Shown one piece after another: positions 1 to 6,387 of a stretch of 7,897 nt of DNA (within the stretch, counting starts at the first letter, position 1; each line of letters starts with the position of its first letter). The notes below the pieces were generated by a model. It worked only from the letters and a program-made list of their open reading frames with translations. It was not told where the DNA came from and did no database searches. Made by a program: the position numbers and the translations under genes. This DNA comes from an uncultured Porphyromonadaceae bacterium (lineage in GTDB: Bacteria > Bacteroidota > Bacteroidia > Bacteroidales > Muribaculaceae). Location: NCBI GenBank assembly GCA_946183895.1, contig CAMHDX010000034.1:1-7897 (forward strand), given 5' to 3'.

Positions 1-119
1 TGGATGTTGCCGAAGTTGTGGTGCCGCTCGGCAAATGTGGCTTCGGCGCCGGCCAGCGCCGTCAGGCTCACCGCCATCCACGTCGCTGTGGCAATCATAA
101 TTCGCTTGATAGTATCCAT
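1..119 (-). CDS. Secreted DUF1573-like protein, N-terminal fragment
   Basis: Only the first 39 codons are present; the gene continues leftward out of the window. Reading from the ATG at 119-117, the product begins with two basic residues (K5, R6), then a hydrophobic stretch of about 17 residues ending in ALA at 21-23, which looks like a signal peptide with a type I cleavage site. The mature part starts with ATFAERHHNFGNI. The HNFG pattern a few residues after the signal peptide is typical of the start of DUF1573 domains, common Bacteroidota exported proteins with an immunoglobulin-like fold and no well-established function. The gene is divergent from kbl across 182 bases of noncoding DNA. I see no TAnnTTTG box for it in that gap. 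The exported nature is well supported; the family call rests on about ten residues. Confidence 0.6.
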   Translation of the reverse strand, partial: MDTIKRIMIATATWMAVSLTALAGAEATFAERHHNFGNI

Positions 120-132
120 TAGTCGTTAGTTG

Positions 133-195
133 TTTTTAGAATTCTTAGAATTCTTAGAATTCTTAGAGTTCTTAGAGTTCTTAGAGTTCTTAGAA
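133..195. repeat. Tandem 9-bp repeat, about 7 copies
   Basis: Units of TTCTTAGAA or TTCTTAGAG run head to tail. The first unit (133-141) is imperfect, with TTTTTAGAA. Then come two TTCTTAGAA units (142-159), three TTCTTAGAG units (160-186) and a last TTCTTAGAA (187-195). The array lies between the divergent DUF1573-like gene and kbl, within the expected leader or promoter region of the leftward gene. Reading through it in one frame gives a Phe-Leu-Glu repeat, which I take as an artefact and not a protein. Such an array could change copy number by slippage. Confidence 0.9.
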
Positions 196-202
196 CGCCG
201 CC

Positions 203-251
203 GAGCGCAATGGCAAGTGAAAATTTTACATTTTCACTTGCCATTGCGCTC
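203..251. repeat. Perfect 22-bp inverted repeat with 5-base loop
   Basis: The arms at 203-224 and 230-251 are exact reverse complements, separated by TTTAC at 225-229. The arms start with GAGCGCAATGG and end with GTGAAAAT. No T-run follows on either strand, and the element lies between two divergent genes, so it is not a normal intrinsic terminator. The TTG at 238-240 inside the right arm is correctly placed to be the -33 element of the kbl promoter. It may be a regulator binding site, a cruciform-forming element or a small dispersed repeat; the sequence alone does not decide. Confidence 0.9.
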
Positions 252-268
252 ACCTTGTACTACCTTTG
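237..268 (+). promoter_or_regulatory. Bacteroidota-type promoter for kbl
   Basis: TACCTTTG at 261-268 matches the TAnnTTTG -7 consensus of the Bacteroidota primary sigma factor. A TTG at 238-240 lies 20 bases upstream of it, the expected distance for the -33 element. Transcription would begin near 275, leaving an A-rich leader of about 27 bases before the kbl ATG at 302, with no Shine-Dalgarno sequence. The -33 element sits inside the right arm of the 22-bp inverted repeat, so anything that binds or extrudes that palindrome should affect this promoter. A four-codon ATG-TAA mini-ORF at 278-289 lies in the leader and is probably accidental. Confidence 0.7.
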
Positions 269-301
269 TAGAAAAAAATGAAAACCTAATAACAAACCGA
301 T

Positions 302-1537
302 ATGTACGGAAAATTTCAAGCCCATCTTGCGGGCGAATTGCAAGGCATTGAACAAGCCGGCTTGTACAAGCGCGAGCGCCTCATCACCTCGGCACAGGCG
401 GCTGCCATCAGCGTTCAAGGCGTTGACGGCGACGTGTTAAACTTTTGCGCAAACAACTACTTGGGACTGAGCAACAACGCGCGGTTGGAGCAGGCTGCGG
501 CTCGCGCCATGGCCGAGCACGGCTACGGCATGAGCAGTGTGCGCTTCATTTGCGGCACCCAGGACCTGCACAAGGAGCTGGAAGGCGCCATCGCACGGTT
601 TTTCCACACCGACGATGCCATTTTGTACGGCTCATGCTTTGACGCCAACGGCGGACTGTTTGAGGCATTGCTCACCGAGGAGGATGCCATCATCAGCGAC
701 GCGCTCAACCACGCTTCGATTATCGACGGAGTGAGGCTGTGCAAGGCGAAGCGTTACCGCTATGCCAACAGCGACATGGAGCAGCTGGAGAAGTGCCTGC
801 AAGAGGCTCAGGCTCAGCGCTTCCGCATCATCGCCACCGATGGCGTGTTCTCAATGGACGGCAACGTGGCGCAGATGGACAAGATTTGCGACCTTGCCGA
901 GAAGTACGACGCGCTGGTCATGGTTGACGAGAGTCACAGTGCAGGTGTTGTAGGCGCTCATGGCCGCGGCGTGGCAGAGCTGTTCGACCTGTACGGCCGC
1001 ATCGACATCTTCACCGGCACGCTGGGCAAAGCCTTTGGCGGCGCAATGGGCGGCTTCACCACCGGTCGCAAGGAGATCATCGACATGCTGCGCCAGCGCT
1101 CGCGCCCCTACCTGTTCAGCAACAGCATCGCGCCGGGCATCGTGGGCGCCTCGATTGAGATGTTCAAGATGCTTGACGAGAGCGACGAGTTGCACGACCG
1201 GCTGATGCAGAATGTGGAATACTTCCGCGACCGCATGATGCGCGTGGGCTTTGACATCAAGCCCACTCAGAGCGCGATATGCGCCGTGATGCTCTACGAC
1301 GCTCGCCTGAGCCAAGAGTTCGCCGCCGAGATGCAGGACGAGGGCGTATTTGTCACCGGCTTCTACTATCCGGTGGTGCCCAAGGGCGAGGCACGCATCC
1401 GCGTGCAGCTCAGCGCCGGCCATGAGCGCGCTCATCTGGACCGCGCCATCAGCGCATTTGTCAACGTGGGTATCAAACTGGGAGTTCTCGACCGCGAGAA
1501 GGCCCTAACCGAGATGGAGGCATGGAAAGCAGAATAA
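302..1537 (+). CDS. kbl: Glycine C-acetyltransferase (2-amino-3-ketobutyrate CoA ligase)
   Basis: This PLP enzyme cleaves 2-amino-3-ketobutyrate with CoA into glycine and acetyl-CoA, the second step of threonine breakdown through threonine dehydrogenase; it is cytoplasmic. The 411-residue product follows the E. coli Kbl pattern as I recall it over nearly its whole length: ERLITSAQ near 25, NFCANNYLGL at 47-56, SVRFICGTQDLHKELE near 79-94, SDALNHASIIDGVRLCKAKR at 132-151, the cofactor-aspartate motif VDESHSAG at 208-215, and TGTLGKAFGG with PLP lysine K243. This close match separates it from the related serine palmitoyltransferases and 8-amino-7-oxononanoate synthases. It is about 13 residues longer than the 398-residue E. 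coli enzyme; the extra C-terminal tail includes the region overlapping the next gene. No threonine dehydrogenase gene is visible; it could lie outside the window. Confidence 0.96.
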   Translation: MYGKFQAHLAGELQGIEQAGLYKRERLITSAQAAAISVQGVDGDVLNFCANNYLGLSNNARLEQAAARAMAEHGYGMSSVRFICGTQDLHKELEGAIARFFHTDDAILYGSCFDANGGLFEALLTEEDAIISDALNHASIIDGVRLCKAKRYRYANSDMEQLEKCLQEAQAQRFRIIATDGVFSMDGNVAQMDKICDLAEKYDALVMVDESHSAGVVGAHGRGVAELFDLYGRIDIFTGTLGKAFGGAMGGFTTGRKEIIDMLRQRSRPYLFSNSIAPGIVGASIEMFKMLDESDELHDRLMQNVEYFRDRMMRVGFDIKPTQSAICAVMLYDARLSQEFAAEMQDEGVFVTGFYYPVVPKGEARIRVQLSAGHERAHLDRAISAFVNVGIKLGVLDREKALTEMEAWKAE

Positions 1538-2511
1538 TCGCAATGCTCATCGCGCTGGCGGCTATCATGCCCGCCTCGAGCCAAACCATAGCGCCGCCCG
1601 CGCTCAAGCCGGGTGACACGATCGCCATCGTGTCGCCTGGCAGCACACCTCGCGACAGTGTCGCCGAGCGCGCTGCCGCCGTGCTGGAGCAGTGGGGCTT
1701 CAAGGTCAAGTGCGGCGAGCACATCTACTCGCGCCACCACACCTATGCCGGCACGACAGCCGAGCGCGCCGGAGACCTCATTGCCGCGCTCGAGGATCCT
1801 GAGGTCAAGGCGATAATCGCCACCCGCGGTGGCTACGGCTCATCGATGCTGCTGCCCGTTATCGGCCGCGAACGCCTGGAGCGTGCCAACAAGTGGGTTG
1901 TGGGCTACAGCGACATCACCGCGTTGCACAGCGCCATCGTGAGCGCCGGGCACATGAGCATCCACGGCAACATGTGCGGCTACCTGGGCTCGCACAGCGC
2001 GACCGACAGCCTTAGCCTGTTGCTGCGTGACGTGCTGACAGGCAAACGCCCCACCTACACTGTGCCTGCCCACCGCTACAACCGGCCCGGCACTGCCACC
2101 GGCATCGTGCTGGGCGGCAACATGGCTGTGTTCAGCAACATCGCCGGCAGCAAGGACTTTGACATGCTTGACCGCGACAACATCGCCGACAAGGACATCA
2201 TCCTGTTCTTTGAGGACGTGGGCGAGAGCATTCCGCGTGTGGCGAGCATGCTCACACAACTCAAGGTCAAGGGCGTCTTCTCACGCGTGCGCGGTGTGGT
2301 CGTTGGACGCTTCACCGACTACAAGCCCACCGACGGCTATGAGTCCATGGCACAGATGCTGCAAGAGTACCTTGCCGAATATCCCGACATCCCGGTGTGC
2401 TACGACTTCTGCGCAAGCCATGACGAGAGCTGGAACCGCCCCATGATTGTGGGCGCGACCGCCACTCTGACCGTGACCGAGCATGGCGCCACACTGATGT
2501 ACCACTATTAA
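1522..2511 (+). CDS. Exported LD-carboxypeptidase, peptidase family S66
   Basis: S66 peptidases remove the terminal D-alanine from murein tetrapeptides during peptidoglycan recycling; LdcA is the archetype. The 329-residue product has the family layout: LKPGDTIAIVSPGS near 28-41, the nucleophile region TRGGYGSS with probable catalytic S107, GYSDITALH at 128-136, the acidic motif FFEDVGE with probable catalytic E231, and ASHDESWNRP with probable catalytic H300. The N-terminus MESRIIAMLIALAAIMPASSQ looks like a signal peptide, suggesting action in the periplasm, whereas E. coli LdcA is cytoplasmic. I chose the ATG at 1522, which overlaps the kbl stop by 16 bases, because it gives the signal peptide a positive charge (R4); the alternative ATG at 1543 would leave it uncharged. 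The overlap indicates co-transcription with kbl. Substrate specificity is inferred from the family. Confidence 0.92.
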   Translation: MESRIIAMLIALAAIMPASSQTIAPPALKPGDTIAIVSPGSTPRDSVAERAAAVLEQWGFKVKCGEHIYSRHHTYAGTTAERAGDLIAALEDPEVKAIIATRGGYGSSMLLPVIGRERLERANKWVVGYSDITALHSAIVSAGHMSIHGNMCGYLGSHSATDSLSLLLRDVLTGKRPTYTVPAHRYNRPGTATGIVLGGNMAVFSNIAGSKDFDMLDRDNIADKDIILFFEDVGESIPRVASMLTQLKVKGVFSRVRGVVVGRFTDYKPTDGYESMAQMLQEYLAEYPDIPVCYDFCASHDESWNRPMIVGATATLTVTEHGATLMYHY

Positions 2512-2520
2512 TTAACCAGA

Positions 2521-2556
2521 CAATCTAGACAATCTAGACAATCCGGATAATCTAGA
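2521..2556. repeat. Tandem 9-bp repeat, 4 copies
   Basis: Units read CAATCTAGA (2521-2529), CAATCTAGA (2530-2538), CAATCCGGA (2539-2547) and TAATCTAGA (2548-2556). They fill most of the 61-base spacer between the LD-carboxypeptidase stop and the glycerate kinase start. The period equals that of the array before kbl, although the unit differs. No TAnnTTTG promoter box is visible in this spacer, so the downstream gene is probably read through from kbl. Confidence 0.85.
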
Positions 2557-2572
2557 GTAAACACGACATGAG

Positions 2573-3658
2573 ATGGCTCACAAGATACTGATAGCGATAG
2601 ATTCGTTCAAGGGCTGTTTGAGTTCCGCCCAAGCCAATGCCGCGGCAATGGAGGGCGCGCTACGCGCCGACCGCCACGCCGAGGTGGTGTGCGTGCCCAT
2701 GAGCGACGGCGGTGAGGGCATGCTCGAGGCTTTCGAGGCGGTGACCGCCGGCAAGCGTGTTACCGTCAAGGTGCACGACGCGCTGGGCGACGAGATCAGC
2801 GCCGACTACCTCGTTAGCGGCGACACCGCCTACATTGAGACCGCGCAGGCGGTGGGGTTGACACGCATTGCCCCCGAGCGGCTCGATGCGCTGGCGGCGA
2901 GCTCGCGCGGCGCCGGCGAGCTGATTGCCCATGCCGCCCGCGGCGGAGCGCGACGCATCGTGGTCGGACTGGGCGGCAGCGCCACCAGCGATGCCGGCAT
3001 CGGCATGCTCGAGGCGCTCGGCGTCAAGGTGAGCGACGAGAGCATCGACATGTCGGAGTTCATCTTCAACGACCGCGAGGTGGAGATTGTCGCCGCGACC
3101 GATGTCACCGCGGTGCTGTGCGGTCCCTACGGCATGGCGCGGATATTCGCGCCGCAAAAAGGTGCGCGCACCGCGGCGATGGTCGACGCCATCGAAGCCC
3201 GCGCGCTACGCTTTGCCCACCGCTCACGCGCCCTGCTGGGACGCGACTGTAGCGACCGTGCCGGCGCCGGCGCGGCTGGCGGCATGGGCTTCGCGCTGAT
3301 GGCGTACTGCCGCGCCGCGTGCGTCCCGGGCGCCGAGCTGCTGCTTGACCTCGCGGACTGGGACCGGCTGCTTGACGACGCCTTGTGCGTCTTCACGGGC
3401 GAGGGACGTGCCGACCGGCAGACCCTGATGGGCAAGTTGCCGTATGTTGTGGCGAGGCGCTCGAGGCTGAACACACCGCGTGCCGTGCCGGTAATATTGC
3501 TTGCCGGCGAGGTGGTCAACCCCGAATTGTTCGACCGCAGCGTCTTCAACAGCGTGATAGCCGTCAATCCGGAGGGTACCGACAGTGCCCGCGCGGCAGC
3601 CGGCATCGCCGATGCCGTGCAGCGGGTTCTGCTCAGGCCCGCACGCTATTTTATTTAA
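2573..3658 (+). CDS. Glycerate kinase (GlxK/GarK type)
   Basis: Phosphorylates D-glycerate with ATP to 2- or 3-phosphoglycerate; members of this family (Pfam Gly_kinase) commonly make the 2-phospho product, but the sequence does not settle that here. The 361-residue protein has the conserved family blocks in order: IAIDSFKGCLSS at 7-18, VPMSDGGEGMLEAF at 41-54, VGLGGSATSDAGIGMLEALG at 131-150, CGPYGMARIFAPQKGA at 183-198, GAGAAGGMGFAL at 231-242, FTGEGRADRQTLMGKLP at 274-290 and a C-terminal VPVILLAGEV. It is somewhat shorter than the roughly 380 residues usual for the family, mainly because the segment after 150 is compact. The start at 2573 gives the expected MAHKILIAIDSFKG opening; an ATG at 2568 is out of frame and stops after seven codons. 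Likely the last gene of the kbl transcript, as a longer AT-rich gap follows. Confidence 0.94.
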   Translation: MAHKILIAIDSFKGCLSSAQANAAAMEGALRADRHAEVVCVPMSDGGEGMLEAFEAVTAGKRVTVKVHDALGDEISADYLVSGDTAYIETAQAVGLTRIAPERLDALAASSRGAGELIAHAARGGARRIVVGLGGSATSDAGIGMLEALGVKVSDESIDMSEFIFNDREVEIVAATDVTAVLCGPYGMARIFAPQKGARTAAMVDAIEARALRFAHRSRALLGRDCSDRAGAGAAGGMGFALMAYCRAACVPGAELLLDLADWDRLLDDALCVFTGEGRADRQTLMGKLPYVVARRSRLNTPRAVPVILLAGEVVNPELFDRSVFNSVIAVNPEGTDSARAAAGIADAVQRVLLRPARYFI

Positions 3659-3678
3659 AGTGTAATGATAATGTTTAA

Positions 3679-3727
3679 AGTTTATAGATAATGCCGTTGA
3701 ACCTTGACGAGGTGAGCTCTATAAACT
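3679..3727. repeat. 10-bp inverted repeat with 29-base loop
   Basis: AGTTTATAGA at 3679-3688 is the exact reverse complement of TCTATAAACT at 3718-3727. The stem is entirely weak, AT-rich pairing and no T-run follows, so it is a poor terminator candidate. The right arm runs into the 7-bp tandem array before the aminotransferase gene. The left arm may simply be an inverted copy of the same repeat unit. I found no convincing terminator after the glycerate kinase gene. Confidence 0.55.
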
Positions 3728-3732
3728 ATAAA
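3704..3732 (+). promoter_or_regulatory. Possible promoter for the aminotransferase-rpoN block
   Basis: TTGACG at 3704-3709, a 17-base gap, then TATAAA at 3727-3732 resembles a textbook enterobacterial sigma-70 promoter. The Bacteroidota primary sigma factor normally prefers TAnnTTTG at -7, which is absent from this gap. A promoter is expected somewhere in this 95-base spacer because it is the only sizeable gap before four closely packed genes, but the TATAAA is also part of the 7-bp tandem array and may be coincidental. Confidence 0.3.
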
Positions 3733-3748
3733 CCATAAACTATAAACC
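3721..3748. repeat. Tandem 7-bp repeat, 4 copies
   Basis: Units alternate ATAAACT (3721-3727), ATAAACC (3728-3734), ATAAACT (3735-3741) and ATAAACC (3742-3748), so the true period may be 14. The array ends five bases before the aminotransferase ATG at 3754 and therefore forms the ribosome-loading leader of that gene. The A-rich, G-free unit could keep the start site unstructured, which suits Bacteroidota genes lacking Shine-Dalgarno sequences. Confidence 0.85.
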
Positions 3749-3753
3749 AAACA

Positions 3754-4953
3754 ATGGAATATATTTCAGAACGCATACGAGCAATGGCACCCAGTGCCAC
3801 CCTGGCGATGAGCCAAAAGAGCAGCGAACTCAAGGCGCAAGGCATTGACGTGGTCAACTTGTCGGTGGGCGAGCCGGACTTCGCCACCCCCGACCACATC
3901 AAGCTTGCCGCCAAGCAGGCGATTGACGACAACTGCACGTTCTACACCGCCGTGCCGGGCTACCTGTCGCTGCGCGAGGCGATAGTCGAGAAGTTGGAGC
4001 GCGAGAACCACCTGCATTATGACGTGTCGCAAATCGTGGTGGGCAACGGTGCCAAGCACGAGTTGTGCAACGTGGTGATGAGCGTGGTCAACCCGGGCGA
4101 CGAGGTGGTGATACCCATGCCGGCATGGGTGAGCTATGTGCAAATGGTGATACTGGCAGGCGGCGTGCCCGTCACGGTGTCAACGGGTCTGGAGCAAGGC
4201 TTCAAGGTGAGCGCCGAGCAACTGGAGGCAGCCATCACCCCAGCCACACGCCTGGTGATGCTGTGTTCGCCCAGCAACCCCACCGGCGTCATCTACACCC
4301 GCGATGAGCTGGCGCAGCTCGCGGCGGTGATTGAGCGTCACCCGGGTGTGATGGTGCTCAGCGACGAAATCTACGAGCACATCAACTATGTGGGCAAGCA
4401 TGAGTCAATAGGCCAATTTGAGGCTATTGCCGACCGCGTGATTGTCATCAACGGCGTGTCAAAGGCGTACGCGATGACCGGCTGGCGCATCGGCTACATG
4501 GCTGGGCCGCAGTGGCTTGCCAAGGCGGTGACCAAGCTGCAGGGTCAGTACACCAGCGGTGTGTCGTCGATTGCCCAAAAGGCAGCCGAGGCCGCCTACC
4601 GCGGTCCGCAGCAGTGTGTTGAGACGATGCGCCTTGCCTTTGAGCGCCGCCGCGACCTGATTGTGGGTCTGCTGCGCGAGCAGGTGCCGCAACTGCAGGT
4701 GCTCAAGCCTGACGGCGCGTTCTATGTCTTCCCACGCGTAACCGCCCTGCTGGGCACGACCACGGCGAGCGGCGAGAGCATCACTGACGACAACGACCTG
4801 GCAATGTACCTGCTACGCGAGGCACATGTCGCCACGGTCGCCGGCTCGGCATTCGGCGCACCGGGCTACCTGCGCCTGAGCTACGCCACGAGCGACGACA
4901 ACCTGCGCGAGGCGGTGGCACGCATAGCCCGCGCGGTGAACTCATTAAAATAA
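3754..4953 (+). CDS. Aspartate aminotransferase, class I (I-beta type)
   Basis: PLP-dependent transaminase, probably interconverting aspartate and oxaloacetate with 2-oxoglutarate and glutamate. The 399-residue product has the fold-type I landmarks: LSVGEPDFATP at 36-46, GNGAKHEL at 97-104, the ring-stacking PAWVSY with W125, SNPTG with N175, LSDEIYE with D204 and Y207, INGVSKAYAMTGWRIGY with PLP lysine K237, and YLRLSYA with R374 binding the substrate alpha-carboxylate. The lysine in GNGAKHEL matches the I-beta subgroup that includes the Thermus enzyme. Some members of this subgroup also use prephenate, and the sequence alone does not exclude that role. It opens a four-gene block and ends 6 bases before the rpoN ATG, so the two are almost certainly co-transcribed. 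Confidence 0.92.
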   Translation: MEYISERIRAMAPSATLAMSQKSSELKAQGIDVVNLSVGEPDFATPDHIKLAAKQAIDDNCTFYTAVPGYLSLREAIVEKLERENHLHYDVSQIVVGNGAKHELCNVVMSVVNPGDEVVIPMPAWVSYVQMVILAGGVPVTVSTGLEQGFKVSAEQLEAAITPATRLVMLCSPSNPTGVIYTRDELAQLAAVIERHPGVMVLSDEIYEHINYVGKHESIGQFEAIADRVIVINGVSKAYAMTGWRIGYMAGPQWLAKAVTKLQGQYTSGVSSIAQKAAEAAYRGPQQCVETMRLAFERRRDLIVGLLREQVPQLQVLKPDGAFYVFPRVTALLGTTTASGESITDDNDLAMYLLREAHVATVAGSAFGAPGYLRLSYATSDDNLREAVARIARAVNSLK

Positions 4954-4959
4954 ATCGCA

Positions 4960-6387
4960 ATGGCAAAGCAGGCGGGCACACAATCATCGCGACAGCGCCA
5001 GACTCAAACGCAGGAGCAGGTGGCGCGACAACTCAACCGGGTGCAGCTCATTCAAAGCAGGATGCTGCGCTACAATCCGGTTGAGATGGAGCTCGATGTG
5101 CGCCACCACATCGAGGACAATCCCGCCTTAGAGGCGGTGATTGACAAGGATAGCGACATTGACGACAACCGCGATTTCGCCGAGCGCGATGCCGAGCGAC
5201 AACGCGATGACTATTGGGACGCCGACGACGATCCGGGCGAGGGTCGCTACCGCCGTGACAACGGCACCCGCGAGGCGTATGTGCCCCAGGTGAGCGCGAC
5301 ACCCACGTTGGCCGACTACCTTGAGGAGCAACTAATTGGCCTCAAGCTCAACGATGAGCAGCAACACATCATGCGCTACATCTTCGGGTGTCTGGACAAC
5401 AAGGGTTACTTGTGCGACAACGTGCAGCGCATCACCATGGACCTGGGCGACACCATCAACGTGACCGAGCGCGAGGTCGCCGACATGGTCAATCTGGTGC
5501 GCGACACCTTCGAGCCGGCGGGCATCGCCGCCTTCAATCTGCAGGACTGTCTGCTGCTGCAACTGGAGCGGTTGCCGGTCAACGGCGACACCGACATGGC
5601 GTTTGCCATCGTTGACGAGCACTTCACCGCGTTGCTGCAAGAGGACTATAGCGGCATCGCACGCGCGCTGGGCACAACCGAGGACGAGGTGCGGCGCGTG
5701 ACACAACGGGTGCTGGGCAAGTTGCGCCACTCGCCGGCTCAGGGATTCGACACAGGCAGCAACGACCATGCCGACCAGATTGTGCCCCAGTTCATCATCC
5801 GCACCGACGATGACGGCACCATCACCGCCGAGGTCAACAACCGCTTCCCTGAGTTACAGGTCTCGCAATCCTACAGCGCCGTGGCGAGCCAAGTGCCGGC
5901 ATCGGGCAAGGCTAACAGCCAACTAACCGACATCAAGCGCAAGGTCGAATCCGCCACGTTCTACATCGAGATGATCAAGATGCGGCAGCAAACGTTGCTG
6001 CGCATCATCGGCTACATCGTCAATCACCAGCGCGAATACCTACTCAGCGGCGACGAGGCGGACCTGCACCCCCTGGTGCTGAGCGACATCAGCAAGGCGC
6101 TGGGCATGGACACGAGCACCGTGTCGCGCGCCACGGGCGACCAGTGGATCGACACGCCCTACGGCATCAAGCCGATGCGCATCTTCTTCGGCAACGGCTC
6201 GGGCAACGTCAAGGCTGCTATCAAGGCGCTGGTGGAGGGCGAGGACAAGTCTCAACCGCTCACCGATGCCGTTCTGGCTCAACGCCTTAGCGAGCAAGGC
6301 TTCAATGTGAGCCGACGCACCGTGGTCAAGTATCGCGAGGCACTCAACATCCCCAATAGCGTGACGCGTAAACAATCCAAACAATGA
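4960..6387 (+). CDS. rpoN: RNA polymerase sigma-54 factor RpoN
   Basis: Alternative sigma factor that directs RNA polymerase to -24/-12 promoters and needs an AAA+ enhancer-binding activator to open them. The 475-residue protein shows the full family layout. Region I is at about 18-60, with the glutamine-rich QLNRVQLIQSRML and the DNPALE motif. A strongly acidic region II linker spans 62-104. The core-binding region covers about 110-300, including LDNKGYL at 145-151. The HTH segment includes LSDISKALGMDTSTVSRATG at 374-393, and the RpoN box SRRTVVKYRE is at 451-460. Family members usually read HESTVSR where this one has MDTSTVSR, a modest deviation. It starts 6 bases after the aminotransferase stop and its stop overlaps the next ATG in an ATGA junction. 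No enhancer-binding protein is in the window. Confidence 0.97.
   Translation: MAKQAGTQSSRQRQTQTQEQVARQLNRVQLIQSRMLRYNPVEMELDVRHHIEDNPALEAVIDKDSDIDDNRDFAERDAERQRDDYWDADDDPGEGRYRRDNGTREAYVPQVSATPTLADYLEEQLIGLKLNDEQQHIMRYIFGCLDNKGYLCDNVQRITMDLGDTINVTEREVADMVNLVRDTFEPAGIAAFNLQDCLLLQLERLPVNGDTDMAFAIVDEHFTALLQEDYSGIARALGTTEDEVRRVTQRVLGKLRHSPAQGFDTGSNDHADQIVPQFIIRTDDDGTITAEVNNRFPELQVSQSYSAVASQVPASGKANSQLTDIKRKVESATFYIEMIKMRQQTLLRIIGYIVNHQREYLLSGDEADLHPLVLSDISKALGMDTSTVSRATGDQWIDTPYGIKPMRIFFGNGSGNVKAAIKALVEGEDKSQPLTDAVLAQRLSEQGFNVSRRTVVKYREALNIPNSVTRKQSKQ

Noticed and set aside
133..195. A CRISPR array
   Set aside because: The units are 9 bp and directly abutting, with no spacers, and no cas genes are present.
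203..251. The 22-bp hairpin as an intrinsic terminator
   Set aside because: It is between divergent gene starts, has no T-run on either strand, and its right arm overlaps a well-formed promoter.
203..251. The inverted repeat as an invertible promoter of the Bacteroidales phase-variation type
   Set aside because: Only 5 bases lie between the arms, leaving no promoter to invert, and no recombinase gene is in the window.
130..351. An open frame with a Phe-Leu-Glu repeat near its N-terminus
   Set aside because: It starts at a TTG, is simply the 9-bp array read in frame, then passes through the hairpin and the kbl promoter and overlaps the kbl start. Nothing protein-like follows the repeat.
851..1435. 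A 194-codon open frame on the minus strand inside kbl
   Set aside because: It is antisense to a highly conserved gene, its translation is rich in His, Ala and Val as expected of a GC-rich shadow frame, and it has no recognisable motif.
2568..2591. An upstream ATG as the glycerate kinase start
   Set aside because: It is out of frame and reaches a stop after seven codons; the ATG at 2573 gives the conserved family N-terminus.
2660..3157. A 165-codon minus-strand open frame inside the glycerate kinase gene
   Set aside because: It is antisense to conserved kinase motifs and has a low-complexity His/Ala/Gly composition typical of shadow frames in GC-rich DNA.
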